Translations under genes and position numbers: made by a program
Part shown: positions 41,681 through 53,640 of the stretch, one piece after another
Layout of the letters: each line of letters opens with the position of its first letter
Numbering within the stretch: the first letter of the stretch is position 1
Notes under the pieces: generated by a model
The model's database searches: none
What the model was told of the DNA's origin: nothing
What the model saw: the letters and a program-made list of their open reading frames with translations, nothing else
Assembly (NCBI GenBank): GCA_027886175.1
Contig: JAJNNQ010000077.1
Span: forward strand, 2,852,001-2,916,000
Origin: Phylloscopus collybita
Taxonomy: Eukaryota; Chordata; Aves; Passeriformes; Phylloscopidae
Direction of reading: 5' to 3'
DNA: 64,000 bases

Positions 41681-42459
41681 CTCCATGAGGAGCCTGTGTT
41701 GGGGATGGACCTCAGTGCAACCCATGACTGCCTCAAGAGACTTCGGGTTTTTCTTCTGACTTTGACTCCTGGAAAGGTTTGTGCAATCTCCCCTCAGGCC
41801 CTGAGGTACAAGGGCTCAGCACCAAATGCACCATGGGGCTCATTAGGATCAAGCAAGTGCTGGCAAACCATGGCTGTGCCTTGATTTCCCTCTGGTCTGG
41901 TGCAGTTCATTAGAAAAGTTCCCTGCTACAATTATGGGGAAAGATTTTAAAGAGTTTTTAAGAAATGCACATTCCTGTTATAAAGAGTTCTTTTATTGCT
42001 GCTCTGTTTAGAGCAGAGGTGATTGCAGCATGCAGTGATTGATAATGATCCAGGGTCTCTTCTAAGTAAGTCTTGCTCAGAAAAGCTGTGTCCTGAGGTC
42101 TGACCCAGTGTGTAAAACCTTGCTCCACATTCTCCAACCCCATCCTGCCTCTCCTCACTCACCTGAAACCTGCTTTGCTTGGAGAGCTGCCCACACTCAG
42201 GCAAACAGGGGCTTCCGATTTTTTTAGCCATGTAAAACTCCTAATTTTCTACATTGAACACAGACACCCCCCTCAAGTGTGTCCAGCCCAAGGTGCCACC
42301 AAGGCCACTGCAGCCCTGCCCTGGGCCAGGAGTGAGGGTGGATCATCATCCCACCCTGCCCTGGGACATTGCAAGGGACTGTGGCCATAGACACTGCACT
42401 GACCCCACTGCTGGGTTTGGGTGCCATGGCAACCCCCATCAGTTCCAGTTTCCTTCCTG
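41681..42459. other. no gene seen
   Basis: Mixed sequence with no recognisable gene. The stretch 42000-42200 reads weakly open on the minus strand without a domain. Confidence 0.4.
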
Positions 42460-42905
42460 GGGAGGACTGGGACATACTGGGGAGCACTGGGAACACTGTG
42501 GGAAGCACTGGGACATACTGGGAGTGACACTGGGGAGGACTGGGACAACCTGGGAACATGGAAAATGCTGAAGGGGAATCTGGGCAGACTGGGATGGACT
42601 GCGGGGGTACACTGAGACATACTGGGACATACTGGGAGTGATACTGGGCAATACTGGGACATACTGGGGATACTGGGAGTGCTACTGGGGATACTGGGAG
42701 TGATACTGGGGGCACCGTGGGGAGGACTGGGGGACACTGGGGCATACTATGGATGGCACCAGGGCAAACTGGAAGGGAATGGGAATGGGAATGGGATTGG
42801 GAATGGTCTGAGGTGAATTTGGAGGGACTGGGCTGTACTGGGAGGGACTGGAGGGACACAGGGATGCTCTGGCCTGTACTGGGAAATGAACTGAGCTGTA
42901 CTGTA
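42460..42905 (+). repeat. ACTGGGA minisatellite
   Basis: About 35 short units of 8-15 bases such as gactgggacat, actgggagtgat and actgggg. Higher-order pairs like actgggacatactgggagtg recur. It includes a ggaatgggaatgggaatggg run (42779-42797). Long S/P/Q-rich minus-strand frames here are artefacts. Confidence 0.9.
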
Positions 42906-43054
42906 GGGGATTAGAAGGGTTCAATGGGCTCCTCCCGCCTCTGCCACCTCCCATATCCTGAGACTTGTGCCCAACACCGCCCACATCCAATCAGTGCTGG
43001 GGATTGGGGCTTGGGGGGTGGTGCTTGGTTTCAGTGCAAGGTTTGTTGGGTTTT

Positions 43055-43145
43055 TTTGCCTATAACTCCCATCATGCCCTGTGGCCCGATAGAGCCCCAG
43101 TGCAGCCGGGACTACAACGTCCCTCATGCCCCGCGCTCCACAGAA
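43055..43145. promoter_or_regulatory. two ZNF143/SBS-like motifs
   Basis: ataactcccatcatgccctg (43062-43081) and gactacaacgtccctcatgc (43110-43129) each resemble the vertebrate promoter motif ACTACAACTCCCAGCATGC bound by ZNF143 (STAF), and lie about 48 bases apart in a CG-containing stretch. No transcript start can be shown and no gene follows except ERV2. Confidence 0.35.
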
Positions 43146-43272
43146 CCCCTGGTATCCGCTCCCCATGTGTCCCATAAGTGTCCCCCAGACCCTTCAGCAT
43201 CCCTTAGTGTCCCCTCAGTGCCCATTCTGGACCCCCCAAAAACGTCTCTGGATCCTCTGAATGCTCCTGAGA

Positions 43273-43824
43273 CGTGGTTCTAAACTCCACAACCCGTTAA
43301 AATTGTAAAATAGGTATGTATTTTATTCAGTGCTGGACCCAAGGGGAGAGCATCTTCCCAAATCCTGCGTACCTCTTACAATTTTCAACCTTCTATTTAT
43401 CTACAAAAGTCATGCATATTATATATCACCTATACATATTGATTACCTGTCCCCGCCCGCTCTCCGCTTCTTATGTAAATCAGCTGCAGCTGCATGGTTT
43501 AGTCCTTTTATTGGGTCAGTGGTCCCCGAATTGAGTCGGAGGGTTGGTAGATATGATGGAACCAACGTCTTCCTCCTTATGAACTTCTGAACCAGCAGAT
43601 CTCCATATGCATGTGGAGATGTTCCCCTCTGATTTTGCAAAGGGCCCCCTCTTATTTTCTCAAGCTCAGCAACTTTTAATGGGCACCAGGTGTCCTTCAA
43701 AGGGACCCCCTTATCTTTCTACTTTCCTTCAGTCCTTGGAGAGTGAGATAATTCATTCTACATGTTCATGCATACTACCTTAGCTATTCTAAAGTTCCCT
43801 TTAACCCTTGAATCCCCTGTTTCA
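43273..43824 (-). repeat. ERV2 3' LTR
   Basis: About 552 bases. The minus strand starts TGAAACAGGGGATTC (43824) and ends near CCACG (43273); the terminal CA is mutated compared with the other copy. A purine tract on the minus strand (AGGAAAGGGAAGAC, 43838-43825) sits just upstream as the polypurine tract. Confidence 0.85.
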
Positions 43825-43857
43825 GTCTTCCCTTTCCTAGAAAAAAAGTAAATTCTT

Positions 43858-45934
43858 TTACTTAATACAAAAATTCTTTTCTCTGTTCCCCCGATATGCA
43901 TCCCTTAGTGTGCTACCATGTACCTTTGATAACGTGGTTAATACAGCCATTCGTTGCAGCATCCTCCAATTCCAGTAAAGCATTGCCATGGACGTGACCA
44001 AACTTATACCAACCAAAATTAGTAAAACAATGGTTGGATGAACCATTGCATTAAGGAACCCAGTTGCTCTTGGTGACTATCTAAAAAGTGTATCCCACCA
44101 ATTGTGAGACACGTCTATTTCCATCCTTTTAAAGACTCTTCGTATGGTTTCTCTGTCATGATGTATTGTAATCAGAGTCCTTTTACCATATCCATGATTT
44201 CTCTCAAAATTTCCTCTAAATCCTCATGCCTCAATAGCTGCTTAACCAAGGTCAAATTCATTTCTATGGGCACAGGTGACATTTCTTGCACAGTAGTCAG
44301 ATTTGCCTTTATAATGATGGGATACTATTGTTGCTGAGTAAGAAAAATCACATCCCTCAATTCTGATAAAGTTGCAGATGCACAAATTGGTTTGGGTCTC
44401 CTTTAATACTAGTTCATCCACCGTTAGTGTGGGACATGGTGTCCTGACACACACACACACACCTGGCCTATGTACACCAAAAATCTTGTCTGATTGATTG
44501 AGTGTACTTCAAAGTGACAAATACTTTGTTCTGTGTCCAAACAGGTATCCTGATCACTGTTTATATTCTCTTCACATATGAACCCTAATTGTCTTCTCAT
44601 GGCACAGGACTCTATGTTAAGAGAGTCCTCCATTTGTCCTCCATGATGTCCTCCATTTCCCTTCCACTTTTCATGCCCACCTCCTGTGTTCCGAAGCATA
44701 TAGGATGGTTCCTTCATGCTTTTGTCCTAAGGCAACTATTGGGTGTATCAGACTCACTGATGCATTATGTATAGTTAAAACAAAGGCTATTACCATGCTG
44801 GTTACAGGATCATAGGTGAAGTTTAACTAAGACCCACCATGGCTGGAGTTCTCTTTCTAAATCAGAAGCATGGTCCCAAACAATTTTCCAGACCTCAGCA
44901 GGGAATGTGCCTTCACTACCTTCCCTGATAATTGAGGCAGCTACTGATTGCATCCATAACTCTGCTTGTATGCATCCAAGGGCCAGAGACATATTCTCAC
45001 TAGCTGTACCTATAGCATTTACTACTAGTCTATGATCTTGGTCTTGTATCCCTTCCCATTCTGGTAATGTTTTGGACAGTTTCCATTGACTGGTGTCTAG
45101 AGCTGGTAAAGAGGACTGTAAGGGTTGTTGTAATTTAACCACATCACTGCCAGCTGCAGCCAATTTGTTCGTTAGTACCTCTGAGTCCATTCTATTCAAG
45201 ATCCCCAGTCCTGTTCCTAATATTCCTGTAAGGTCTGTCTTTTGTTGGAAGTGGTTCTGTAACCAAATGGTCCAATCCATAAAGGAAGTTTTAAGGAATG
45301 GGGCACACTCTGATCAAATGGCAGAAGCATTTACTTGCATTTCCATCTCTACTCTCTTCAAGGACCACTCTAGATTTAGTAATAGTCTTTGGATCCCTAC
45401 TTTCTTAATTGCATAAGGTCCAATTTTGGACACTATAGGCTGAATCATTTTCCTTGGGGTGCTTTGAACGTGAGCTGTGGTCTCTTCTGGTTTTTGGGTT
45501 GGCTGATTTACTACCCCCTCATCCTGGGGTACAACACAATCCTGAGTAATATTGTAATCCAAGCTACAACCTGTGATTGTACATCCCTCTATTTTAAGTC
45601 TAAATTCAGGACAGGTAGATAAGCAGGCATCAGAGCATCCAGAATCAATTTGAATTAGCTCTATAGGATTTTGGTGAGATTCATGGAATCCATCCTGAAC
45701 AAATGCATATTCACAACCCCAAACAATTTTCCCTTCCCAGACAGATGCATTGTTAACCTTTAGCATCTGGTTCAGCATTTTTTGAGAGCAGGCGTTATAA
45801 GCCTTTCCCTGACAAAAATTTCTTCTAAATATGTGGTGCACACGCGGTCTTGCATTAATTTTGGTTACAGCTATAACTTCCATCATAAGAGATACAGCTT
45901 TCCAAGTTAACATTTCTACCCAAAGTCCATTCAT
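43858..45934 (-). pseudogene. env: ERV2 envelope, broken, not of the ERV1 type
   Basis: Pieces on the minus strand: 45934-45314 (surface part, cysteine-rich with CSDACLSTCPEF and GCTITGCSLDYN), then, in the same frame after a stop, 45280-44810 (GILGTGLGILNRMDSEVL, then a long helical stretch ending ELQPWW), then shifted frames 44717-44424 (CLDTEQSICHFEVH) and 44460-44242, and 44046-43858 with a membrane anchor (TIVLLILVGISLVTSMAMLYW). The CWLC and CX6CC motifs and the classical immunosuppressive-like stretch of gammaretroviral env are not visible. It therefore seems to belong to another env lineage, suggesting recombination in the ancestor. At least two frameshifts and two stops. Confidence 0.75.
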
Positions 45935-45960
45935 CTTTCCCGAGTAAGTTTCAGTCTCAG

Positions 45961-48900
45961 TTACTTATCACCCAGTGTTGCTTTCCAAGGAGCTCTTGGG
46001 GCCTTCTTCACTCGCGTATGATGAATCCAAGCATTCTGTTCCTTAATCCTAATTGCAGTGAAGGTGGTGAGTAACACCTGGAATGGTCCTTCCCACCGTG
46101 GTTCCAGAGTTTTGTCTGTAAAGGATTTAACATACACATAATCCCCAGGCTGTATAATATGCACAGGTCCATCTAGCCCTCAGCTCTGAGTTCCAGCCAC
46201 ATATTTTCCAATTTTTCTAAGTTGTTTACTTAGGGCCACCAGATAGGTGGTCAATGTGTCTTCCCCAGCTTGGGTAGAGATTCCCTTTTGCAGCCCGTAT
46301 GGCCTTCCATAAAGCATTTCAAACAGGCTTAACTTTTCTTTAATCCTTGGCTTAGTTCGGATCTGTAGCAATGCCAATGGGAGAGATTGGGGCCAGGGCA
46401 AATTAACTTCTCACCTTAGCTTCAGAATTTGCTGTTTAATTAAATGATTCATTTTCTCTACTTGGCCACTAGACTGAGGATGGTATGGAGTGTGTAATTC
46501 CCAGTCTATGCCCAAGTGGCAGCTTACTTGCTGCACTATTTTTGAGATAAAATGTGTTTCTCTATCTGAGGACATTGTGGCTGGAATGCCAAAGCGTGGT
46601 ATTATTTCTTGCAACAATATTTTGGTCACTTCCCAGACTTTGGAAGTTCTGGTGGGGAAAGCTTCTGGCCAGCCTGAAAAGGTATCTGTTAACACCAGCA
46701 AATATCGATACCCCCCTTTTCTTGGAAGTTCTGAAAAGCCAATTTGTCATTGCTGCCCAGGCCCCTGGCCTCTTCCAATCTGACCAAGTTTTGGTTTAGG
46801 GGTATTCTTAGGGTTAGTCTGGAGGCAAAGATCACACTGCCTGGTCACCTGAGTGATGGCAGCATACAAATTTCTAGCAGTAATCTTTTCAATTAGATAG
46901 TTATATAGAGCATCCATTGCCCAGTGTGTTTTCTGATGTTCCTTCCTTACTAAGGGCCATAATATATGAGAGGGGGTGACCAATTTCCCTTCCTCAGTAA
47001 TGACCCATCCTTCCTGGTTATATGTTCCCTTTTGATCTTCAATAAGCTCCTTATCTTTCTTATGGTATACTGGCTTACCTTCAAGGGATATCTGTCCATC
47101 TGGAATCAAACTTCCTTCAATTGTTACCTCATGTTTTGCTGCTTCTTTTGCCTCTCTGTCCGTCAGCTCATTTCCCTCTTCCAATTCCAAGCTCACCCTT
47201 TGGTGTGCCTTAATGTGCATGATCGCTGCTTTCTCAGGCATCCGGAGCGCTTCCAACAGTCTCATTATTTCCTGTGCATGTTTAATGTTCTTCCCTTGTG
47301 AATTTAATAATGCTCTTTCTTTCCAGATAGCTCCATGTGCATGCACAAGTCCAAAAGCATATCTCGAGTCTGTACAGATGTTTATTTTCTTCCCTTTTGC
47401 CACCTCCAAGGCACGAGTCAGGGCAATTATCTCAGCCTTCTGTGCAGAGGTATCTGTTGGTAATTCTATTACCTCTTCACTGGTGGTAACTGCATACCCA
47501 GCATGTCGCTTTCTGCTGATGACGTAACTACTCCCATCAGTAAACCAAGTTTCTGCATCGTCAAAAGGGGTCTCCTTCAAATCTGGACAGCTGAAGTAGG
47601 TGGCTTCGATGGTTTCCAGACAGTCATGTTGCACTGGTTCTCCTTGATTCCCACTGAGAAAAGAAGCTGGGTTGATAATATTAGTTACCACAATTTCCAC
47701 ATCATTTTGTTCTACCATGATGGCTTGGTATTTTAAAAATCTTTGAGGGGAAAGCCAGTGCCCACCTTTCACTTCCAGTACTGTGGACACTGTGTGAGAC
47801 ACCAGCACAGTCATTTTCTGGCCCAAGGTAAATTTACATGCTTCTTGGATATTCATCACGACTGCTGCTACAGCCCTGAGGCACCCTGGCCATCCCTTGG
47901 CGGCTGCATCTAGCTGCTTGGATAAGTAGGGAACTACCCTTCAGTATGGGCCTAGGTTCTGTGCCAGTATCCCCAGGGCAATCCCTTGTTTTTCATGGGA
48001 AAACAGAAAAAATGGTTTACTCACGTCTGGAAGTCCTAGGGCTGGAGCCAACATAAGGGCGTCCTTTAATTGGGAAAAGGCTCTGGTGGCTTCCTTGGTC
48101 CACTGGTGATCTTTGTTCTTGCTTGCGATGAGTGCATACAGAGGTTTGACGAGCAGCCCATATGTCTTGGTTTGGAAAGAGAGGTATCTGACAGGGAAAG
48201 CTGTCGTAAGCTTAGAATGGGGAATGTAAACGCCTCACCCCCGCCAAATTATAATTTTGTAATTAAGGGCTTTCAGGCAAAGACTTGGGAATAGGAATAA
48301 CAGTTCTTTACTAAGAATATTAACAATACAAATGTAGTAGAAAAACAAAACCACCCAACCAAACCAGCAAACAAACAACAATTTTGGAGAACCCTGACAG
48401 AGTCAGAGCAACAACCTGACATCCTGTTGGTCATGGTGTTGGAAGCAGTCCAAAAGTGAGTCCTTCTGGAATGGCAGAGGTGGTTCTGGTGGAGTAGAGA
48501 TGATCCTGTAGAACAAGGGTCCACGTAGTGATGAGAAGGGGTCCAGTGGTGGTGAGAAGAGTCCAGTATTCCTCCAGGAATCGGGTGAAGCTGGATGCCT
48601 TCTCCTTCCTGTGGCTCAGTTTTATCCAGGTAGAAATGGTTGGCTCCCTCCACTGGCTGGAGCCTCTCACAATAGGATGATGTATTGTGGAATGCACTGC
48701 TTTGGGAAGGGTATAGTTTGGGGATGTGTTAGTTTGGGGAGGTGTTAATGGCCCATTAGCAGACAACTATCCCCCTGGAGGGAAGACTGGTGGTGGAAGA
48801 GATAAGAAACAATGCCCTACAGTTTGTCCATTAAGAAAAGGCATCCGCCCTACTTCTCCCAGAGTAAAGAAGAACAGTGCTTTCAGGAGATGAAAATAGA

Positions 48901-50165
48901 ATACACATTTTTGTTTTCCATAACCCAGGACACCATAGTTGTAGATCCACAATCTACACCATCCTGTCATTCCCAAAAAGGTTCACAGTTCTTTCACTGT
49001 CCAGGGTTGTGGGGTTTGGCATATTGCTTCTTAACAGTCTTGCCCTAGAATCCTTTGTCCAGCATTAACTTCGTACCCCAGGTAAATTACCTTTTGCTTC
49101 ACCACCTGAGCCTTCTTCTCTGACACCCTGTACCCCTGGAGCCCCAAAAAGTTTAATGGACTCGCCGTCCATGACACGCATGCCTCTTCAGTCCAAGGGG
49201 CTATGAGGAGGTTGTCCACCTACTGCAACAGCTTTCCTTCCTCTGGTGGGGCCTCCTAGACCTCCAGGTCCTTTGCAAGTTGTTCCCCAAACAAAGTGGG
49301 CGAGTTCTTGAACCCCTGGGGGAGCACTGTCCATGTGAGCTGAGTTTTACGCCCGCTTTTAGGGTTCTCCCATTCAAAGGCAAAAATTTTCTGACTGGCT
49401 TCATGGAGAGGAAGGCAAAAGAAAGCATCTTTCAGATCTAAAACAGTAAACCAAGTTAACTCTGGTGTTAAGCATGTCAACAAAGTATATGGATTTGCCA
49501 CCACTGGTGGAGATCCTCAGTTATTTTGTTAACAGCCCATAAGTCTTGAACCACTCGATATGACCCATCAGCTTTCCGGACAGGTAATATAGGAGTGTTG
49601 AAGTCAGATTGGCTTTCCTTTAGCAATCCTTGTTGTAGGAAATTTTCAATTACTGGCCTACTTCCTTCTCTATCCTCTTTTCTCAAATGGTACTGCTTGA
49701 TCCTGACTGGAGGTTAATTACTATAGGAGGTGTGTTCTTTGTCTTTCCTGGCACATTGGAAGCCCATACTCCAGGGAACACCTGGTTAACTCTTCCTTCA
49801 CTAATTTCCTCCTCAACCTCAATGATTGTCAATATTAAACTTAACACTTCCACATATCGTTCATCATTTACCTCCAGAATAATTTCCCCATCCTTAAACA
49901 AAACGGTTGCTTGCAGCTACTCTAATAAATCTCTTCCCAGGAGAGCCTTTGGAGAGTTTGGCATATATAGAAATTTGTGAGTACCCCACTGTTTCCCAAA
50001 TTTATAGTTTAGAGGTTTACAGAATAAGCCTTTTCTGTTTGGCCAGTAGCTCCTTGTACCCTAACATAATCCCTACCCACAGGCACCAAGGTTTTGTTCA
50101 ATACCAAATACCTTGCTCCTGTATCAATTAAAAACTCTATTTATTTCCCTCCTTCCCCAGATCCA
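45961..50165 (-). pseudogene. pol: ERV2 Pro-Pol, broken, with nested LTR
   Basis: Order on the minus strand: protease LIDTGAR (near 50130, preceded by a stop); reverse transcriptase pieces 49686-49477 (NTPILPVRKADGSYRVVQDL), 49504-49256 ([15 protein letters not shown]), then the active site at about 49226-49207, where the tyrosine of YVDD is a TAG stop and the last D is N. The element is then interrupted by a solo LTR (48932-48163). The connection, RNase H (DGSS, TDSRYA, LTDREAK) and integrase finger lie at 47859-46747; the integrase core at 46701-46411 keeps D, D and E ([24 protein letters not shown]); the C-terminal parts are at 46401-45961. Several stops and shifts; not functional. Confidence 0.9.
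48163..48932 (-). mobile_element. nested solo LTR in ERV2 pol with perfect TSD
   Basis: 770 bases, plus strand TGTCTTGGTTTGG to CCCAGGACA, flanked on both sides by CCATA (48158-48162 and 48933-48937), a perfect 5-bp target-site duplication. ERV2 pol coding sequence continues across when it is skipped. Its GTAAAGAACTGTT word on the minus strand (a likely decayed AATAAA) suggests minus orientation. It belongs to a family unlike the other LTRs in this window. Confidence 0.9.
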
Positions 50166-51717
50166 TTGTTACAACCAGGGGATCTGCTGGGGTGAGATCT
50201 CCTGCTCCTCCTCAATCTTCTTTGGTATAGGCAATCGTTCTCTTTCCTTTGTCCCTCTTCTCTTTGGGGCATTCATTCTTCCAGTCCCCAAATTCTTTAC
50301 AAAATGCACACTGATCTTTGCCCAGTCGGGGTGGACCTCCTTGCTTTCATTGACTTTGTCCACGCCCTTCCCCTTTTTCTTCTCTTACTACCAAAACTTT
50401 CTTTGTGTTCTGCCTATATCCCTCTTCTCTGTTGCTAAATACTCTCCATGCCTCATTGAGTAGCTTTTCTAGGTTTCTCGCCTCGGACCTGCCATTTTCT
50501 GAAGCTTACGCCTAATGTCCCCTGTGGACTGACCCAAGAATAGGCTCACTTGTTGCTGAATTCCTATTTCATCTCTAGGGTCTAGAGGTGTATGGCAATG
50601 CATCGCACTTCTTAATCGGTCCAGGAATTCAGATGGTGTCTCAGAAGGCCCCTGTTGGATAGCATATAATTCTGACCAATTTATAGTTTTAGGTATAGCT
50701 AGTTCCATTACTTGAGCTATCCATTCCTGATAGCTTTCTAATTTCTTCATATCCCTGTTTGGATTCCAATCTGGTTTCTCAAGGGGGAAATAATCCTTCA
50801 CATCTAATTGCTGGGTTCTACAATAGTCCTGTGCTCAAACTCTCCCTTTTTTCAAAACTAGTTGTTTTTCTGTCTCAGTTAACGATTCTAAAAATAAATG
50901 AATGTTGGACCAATCTGGATTATGTTGCTTAATAATATATCTCTGATTCTGTGCTGTAGTGACTGGGTCACTACGATAGTCCCAAGCAGTCTTCTTCCAG
51001 GCTTCTAAGTCAATGGAGGAAAAGGGCATTTTAACTATCACTGGGTTTCCTCCTGGTCCTACTGCTTCTTGAAGGGGTACTTGTAGGACTTGTAGTCTAG
51101 TTCGGGATGATATAGGGCTACTAGGGGGTGGGCTATTAGGGAGTGAGCTACTAGGGGGTGAGCTACTAGGAGGTGAGTGGGCCTCTAGATCTCCATCTCT
51201 CTCTTCCCTTTCCCTTTCTTGTTCATTAGGGAGAGCCTCCAATAGTTCTGACAAATCTTGTTCTTGGAGTGCAGCTTGATAAACCTTGTCCAGTTTTATA
51301 CATCTCTGCCCAATACTACAAGCTGGGCAGCATCTCTTTAATTTCCCTTTTTTTTGCCTTATTTTCTTTTTCCATAGCTAATACTAGAGGGTCAAGAGGA
51401 GCCTTAATCCCACAATCTCTCTGCCACTCAGGGTGGTTTCTGAGAGAAAAGAACATATCACAGTATGAGACTTCACTCCACTTGCCCTCCCTCCTTAAGA
51501 ATAGCATTAACTGTAACAGAGTATTATAATCCAAGGTCCCAGTGGGTGGCCACCTTACCCCTTTGTCCAACCTATACAGTGGCCACCACTGACTGCTATA
51601 CTTAATTATAGTGGACTTATTTTCATTACCTCTGGTCCCTGCAACTTCTTTCCAATGTGCTATAACACACCCTAGTGGACTGGCTTGAGGGACTTCTGTG
51701 CTCTGCTCAGATCCCAT
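50165..51717 (-). pseudogene. gag: ERV2 Gag, broken
   Basis: Starts at the ATG 51717-51715 with MGSEQS (myristoylation glycine). Matrix 51717-51316; a shifted frame 51254-50835 carries a P/S-rich linker (PPSSSLPNSPPPSSP) and the capsid start (SSIDLEAWKK); a TGA at 50837-50835 precedes 50801-50469 with the major homology region (QQGPSETPSEFLDRLRSAM). The nucleocapsid knuckle reads CAFCKEFGDWKNEC, so the zinc-binding histidine is aspartate. The frame ends ED then TGA, at the equivalent place to the ERV1 amber codon. One frameshift and several stops. Confidence 0.85.
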
Positions 51718-52859
51718 TATGTCCTCTTTTATACCCTGCCTCACATCCACTCAAACCTTTCTTAACACAATTCCACAGTCTCCTTCTAATATTTTCTCCC
51801 CACACAATCCCAGTATCTGGGTTCTGAGTATGACCTCCCCACACAAGCCTGAGTTCACAGTCAACCTGATTCAAATAATACCTAAATCAATTATCTCTGC
51901 CCTCTATTTAGTTGTCTACCAAGTTCACTTAATTCTTAAAAAAATCAAATTCAAACAGTTAGTGAAAAGGAATTATTTAGAGATTGTTTTCCCTAAATAG
52001 TCAGAGTCTTATAGCTCGAACATGTGTTTCACTAACCACATTTAACAATCAATTAAAACTGATAATTCATTTAAAAATCTCGATTTGCTGCAATTTCAAC
52101 TTTCGACACAAGATAGAAATATTGTATCACAAATGAACTTAACAAGCTCGTCACTTATTGCAATAAGTAACTTCTAACACAAGATGGTAGTGTTACCTCA
52201 AAAACCCATTACCCCTTCCCAATATTGTTCACAACAGCAGTATGGTAATAGAACAGCAAAAAAACAATAAAACCACAATAACACAACAATAAAGCTGCAA
52301 CAGAATGACGATAAGGTAGCAAAACAATAGTGGGACTGTGACCTTAAAGGAAAGTTGTCCCACTCACTCATCCATATGTTCCCATACGTTCCCACACTCA
52401 CTAAGTCTGGACTCAAACACACCTCAGCTCTGATAATACGGGAGCAGGAATTCACTCCACCCACACTCCAGGGTCGCTTCATGGCTGCTCTATCAGTCAG
52501 CAAATCCCTCCACCACCGGCCCCCTTCCTCACTCCCTCCTCCTCCTTGACCTGTGGAGGCTGAAGGAGTGGAGCAATCCTCACTGGTGTCCTCTGCCAAC
52601 AGCTTGCAAGCTTTTATCTACCCAGAGACTATGTTGTACACAGGACGCCTCCTGCGATTTATCAACAGCCCTTTTACCCACACATACGTGTTACTACCCT
52701 TAGAACTAAATTAATACATACCTTTTAGCTCACCAGCCAGTAGTTGTTATCTGTCCCTGCAATAGGCGAGCCAAGGTCTCGGAGTTCTCCTCCAGGAAAT
52801 CCCAGGGCCCACCACAGAGTTCTCTGTCCCTCAGCCCAGCTTTGTAGATGACAAGGTAT
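51718..52859 (-). other. ERV2 leader
   Basis: About 1.1 kb between PBS and gag. The minus strand has a good splice donor AAAAGGTATGTATT near 52722-52709. The segment 52200-52340 is A/C-rich with aacaataaaac words. No conserved open frame. Confidence 0.6.
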
Positions 52860-52877
52860 GTCCCATCTGGGGTGCCA
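52860..52877 (-). promoter_or_regulatory. ERV2 primer-binding site
   Basis: The minus strand reads TGGCACCCCAGATGGGAC seven bases after the LTR end (CCACA). The TGG start and position fit a primer-binding site; the matching tRNA could not be named with confidence. Confidence 0.65.
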
Positions 52878-52884
52878 AATTATA

Positions 52885-53415
52885 TGTGGTATTAAAACTC
52901 TACAACTCGATAAAGTTGTAAAGTAGGTACGTATTTTATTCAGTGCTTGATGCAGGGGGAGAGCATCTTCCGAAATCCTGTGTACTTCTTACAATTTTCA
53001 TCATTCTATTTATCTACAAAAATCATGCATATTCTATATCACCTATACATATTTATTACCTGTCCCCGCTTGCTCTCCGCTTTGTATGTAAATCAGTTGT
53101 GGCTGCATAGTTTGTCCTTTTATTGGTTCACAGGGTTAGTAGGTATGAAGGAACCAATGTCTTCCTCCTTGTGAACTTCTGAACCAGGAGATCTGCACAT
53201 GCATATGGAGATGATCCCCTTTAATTTTGCAAAGGGCTCCCTCTTATTTTCTGAAGCTCAGCAATTTTTAATGGGCACCAGGTGTCCTTTGAAGGGGTCC
53301 CCTTATCTTTCTACGTTCCTTTAGTCCGTGGAGAGGGAGATAATTTATTCTACATGTTCATGTATGCTACCTCAGCTATTCTAAAATTCCCTTTAACCCT
53401 TGAATCCCCTGTTTA
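52885..53415 (-). repeat. ERV2 5' LTR
   Basis: About 531 bases; the minus strand runs from TAAACAGGGGATTC (53415) to ATACCACA (52885). It matches 43273-43824 with about 10% substitutions and a few short deletions (for example around 53128). Confidence 0.85.
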
Positions 53416-53417
53416 AT

Positions 53418-53640
53418 CACCACTTCTAAGGGTGGGGCAGCCACAGCTTCCCTGGGCAACTGGTGCCAGGGACTCACCATCCTCAGAGGGAAGAATTCCT
53501 TCCCAACATCCCATCTAACCCTGTCCTCAGGCAGTGGGAAGCCATTCCCCCTTGTCCTGTCCCTGCAAGCCCTGGGAAAGAGTCTCTCTTCTCCAAGAAT
53601 TGCTGCTCCTCCCTGCTGTGGGGCAGAAGCTGGAAGTTGA
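53418..53640 (-). mobile_element. CR1 ORF2 3' fragment at the ERV2 flank
   Basis: The minus strand reads GNGFPLPEDRVRWDVGKEFF, then PWHQLPREAVAAPPLEVV, the C-terminal end of CR1 ORF2. ERV2 begins immediately after its 3' side. Upstream (LFPRACRDRTRGNG) also fits CR1. Confidence 0.7.

Larger units (their letters stand above)
43273..53415 (-). mobile_element. ERV2: older minus-strand provirus
   Basis: About 10.1 kb in minus orientation: 5' LTR at 52885-53415, PBS, leader, gag, pro-pol, env, 3' LTR at 43273-43824. The LTRs differ by roughly 10% by eye, so it is much older than ERV1. Gag and pol resemble ERV1 (same order of domains, gag ending in an acidic pair then a stop), while env is of a different type. 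All frames are broken. A 770-bp solo LTR is nested in pol. Outside bases (tgaga left, atcac right) do not match as a target duplication; the right flank is a CR1 fragment and the left flank is unrelated. Confidence 0.93.

Noticed and set aside
42224..42990. S/P/Q-rich minus-strand frames of 100-210 codons
   Set aside because: Read through the ACTGGGA minisatellite.
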